Positions 62,325 to 64,000 of a stretch of DNA of 64,000 nt are shown here, in pieces. The notes under the pieces were generated by a model, which saw nothing but the letters and a program-made list of their open reading frames with translations, made no database searches and had not been told where the DNA came from. The DNA comes from Pilaira anomala. Its lineage: Eukaryota; Mucoromycota; Mucoromycetes; Mucorales; Mucoraceae. The stretch is taken from NCBI GenBank assembly GCA_025716855.1, contig JAIXMQ010000030.1:62001-126000 (forward strand). The letters are read 5' to 3'. Position 1 is the stretch's first letter; every line of letters begins with the position of its first letter. A program made the position numbers and the translations under genes.

Positions 62325-64000
62325 GTATTTCTGTAAGAATAACAAACAAAAAAATTTAAACAAAAGGGAAAAAAATATAGGCTCGATAATAAAATTAAAC
62401 ACCCATGATATGGAGCCGATCTAATACTTATTGTACGGAACATATACAAGCGGCGTTTTTTTTTTTGAGGGCAGTTAAAAAGTGATATCATACCATTCGT
62501 ATTTTAAAGAAGAAAGAGCAAAAGAGAAAATAAGAGATTGTATTATTATAATAAACACAATTGCTGTGCGTTACCTTGACAAAAAAAAAAGAATCACAAT
62601 AATTACGAGTTTACATATATTTGAAATAAGAAATGGTTGAATAAAGCCAAATTTCTCGAGTTTATTAATATTGTATTTTCCTAAACCATTTTCTATTCTC
62701 TCTCTATGTACTGTTCATTATTCAGATTATGAAAACTTCTTATTTTTACTCGAGTGTGCCTTTATTCCCAGGTTTGGAATGAAAAAGCTTGTGAAAATAA
62801 GAATTTTCTCACACATCATATCCAGTAAGGGTCTTGCTTACTCAATTAAAAAAAAAATTATTTTTTTTCTTTTTTAAGAGCGTAATAGATATAAAAATGA
62901 GTATAGAAACGCTAATGTGAGGAACATAGCATAAACATAATACCAAGAGATATTGATTACATACTGAAGTCGCTCTGACAGCATTTATTTCTTTTCCTAT
63001 TTTGTATTCTTCTGCCAAATGTTCTGGCAAAAAAAAAATTTTTTTTTTCAGTGATCGGGCACCCATCAGTATATCGCATAATACACGGCTAATGATCATT
63101 TAAGCCAAATGATCAATCCAATGTATAGAAATAAAAAGGCAATCAACATTTTAAATTTAGAAAAACGTATCACAAATGTTATGCTAATACGAAGGTTATA
63201 CCCTCCTCCCTGCAAAATCAAATGTTCCAAAGATTTCGAATGCTTTCTTTTTACAGGTTATTAATATTAAGTGTACACCTATCATTTCAAAACGGCCATA
63301 TTATAGATTCTAATGTGAGCAACTAATCAATTAACGCCAACAGGATAAACAAGGCCAATGTAAATCGAGATATTTTAAAAATTTGAGGATATTTGTCATT
63401 GCGTTTGGAATCTTCGAGAGCAAATTAAACCATTTTGGAAGTTACAATTGGTAGCGATAGATTCTATGGTATCAGAGAATTGTCATTTTGAGTTTGCTAT
63501 GTTTGATAGTGCGATTTGTAAATGATAAAAAATTAGTCTTATTAATCTTTGTATGAGTAGATATTTACCTATTCGATTATTTCATAAAGAAACAAAGTGT
63601 CAAGTATTGTACTTTGGTTGCCTCCCTTCTAGAAAAAAATGATGTAATATGTGTAACTACAGTCCAAGAAAAAAAAAAGTTTTGTTCCTGTTACAAGGGA
63701 AAGGATCTATACTTTATGTTTAGTATCTGATACCATATATATGTATTTTGTATGTATACCTTTAAAATATAGTGACTAACTAACTATACAAGTTCTACAC
63801 ACTTTTTAAATACAAAATAAGCACTAGGTACGACTAAAATATGATTTCTTAAGAAGGGCCCTTTTAGGCATACGTTTTTGCAATATTATATAAAGTTTCG
63901 TACTCAAATATAAGCAGTATACAAATTATGGTAATGGTAGAATGCTTACTAAGGTGAATGCACGTAATTAAAAAGAGAAATAGGTCGTCTCGCAGAAGGT
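62325..64000. other. Intergenic to window edge, no supported gene
   Basis: Promoter side of PEX5 copy B, then AT-rich sequence. A minus-strand frame around 62950-63100 (LPEHLAEEYKIGKEINAVRA) has some coding character but no context. Nothing else is recognised. Confidence 0.45.

Noticed and set aside
62842..63099. Minus-strand frame with LPEHLAEEYKIGKEINAVRA
   Set aside because: Some coding flavour, but it runs into poly(A/T), has no splice partner and no recognisable family.

Overview
The window looks like nuclear DNA of an early-diverging filamentous fungus, most likely Mucoromycota and probably Mucorales. This is inferred from AT-rich DNA full of poly(A)/poly(T) runs, dense genes with short GT-AG introns (about 50-140 bp), fungal orthologues such as PEX5, IMP4, a PITAIRE-type CDK, ARO3/4-type DAHP synthase and calcineurin A, and a 5S rRNA fragment. 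No species can be named from sequence alone. Exon structures below were joined by hand from splice signals and reading phase; each full model sums to a multiple of three.

Layout: 0-5 kb, minus strand: a PAS-domain protein, the INO80 subunit ARP8 and the ribosome-biogenesis protein TSR4/PDCD2. 5-9.6 kb, plus: an MFSD5-type carrier, a broken FAR1/MULE-like element and glucosamine-6-phosphate deaminase. 9.7-17 kb: polyadenylation factor PFS2, DEAH helicase DHX35 and the junction-endonuclease subunit EME1. 17-19.9 kb: a gene-poor block with an intact gene for a small secreted Pro/Cys-containing protein and a diverged remnant of it; a second decayed copy lies at 31 kb. 19.9-30.1 kb, all minus: PEX5, an HSD10-like SDR, IMP4, a KY/Cyk3-type transglutaminase-like protein and calcineurin A. 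32.5-34.9 kb: eIF3b. 35-37.1 kb: a graveyard of a truncated 5S rRNA, an ISXO2-like transposase remnant and another broken CDS. 37.5-42.5 kb: DAHP synthase, an unrecognised small gene with two possible first exons, and a CDK9/BUR1 kinase. 42.5-46 kb: largely non-coding with one CDS remnant. 46-51.3 kb: an alpha/beta hydrolase, a JTB-family membrane protein, a 66-residue membrane protein and a large secreted Ser/Thr-rich protein with an acidic block. 52-58.4 kb: a full-length ABCB transporter and NADH-cytochrome b5 reductase. 60.3-62.3 kb: a second PEX5.

Most genes are independent housekeeping genes; no biosynthetic cluster or operon is evident. The less ordinary content is a small family of secreted proteins caught in birth and decay, two linked and very unequal PEX5 receptors, a transglutaminase-fold protein apparently lacking its catalytic cysteine, a repeat-built surface protein, and several genes whose coding sequence starts in a micro-exon (3, 26, 31, 34, 49 and 55 nt).
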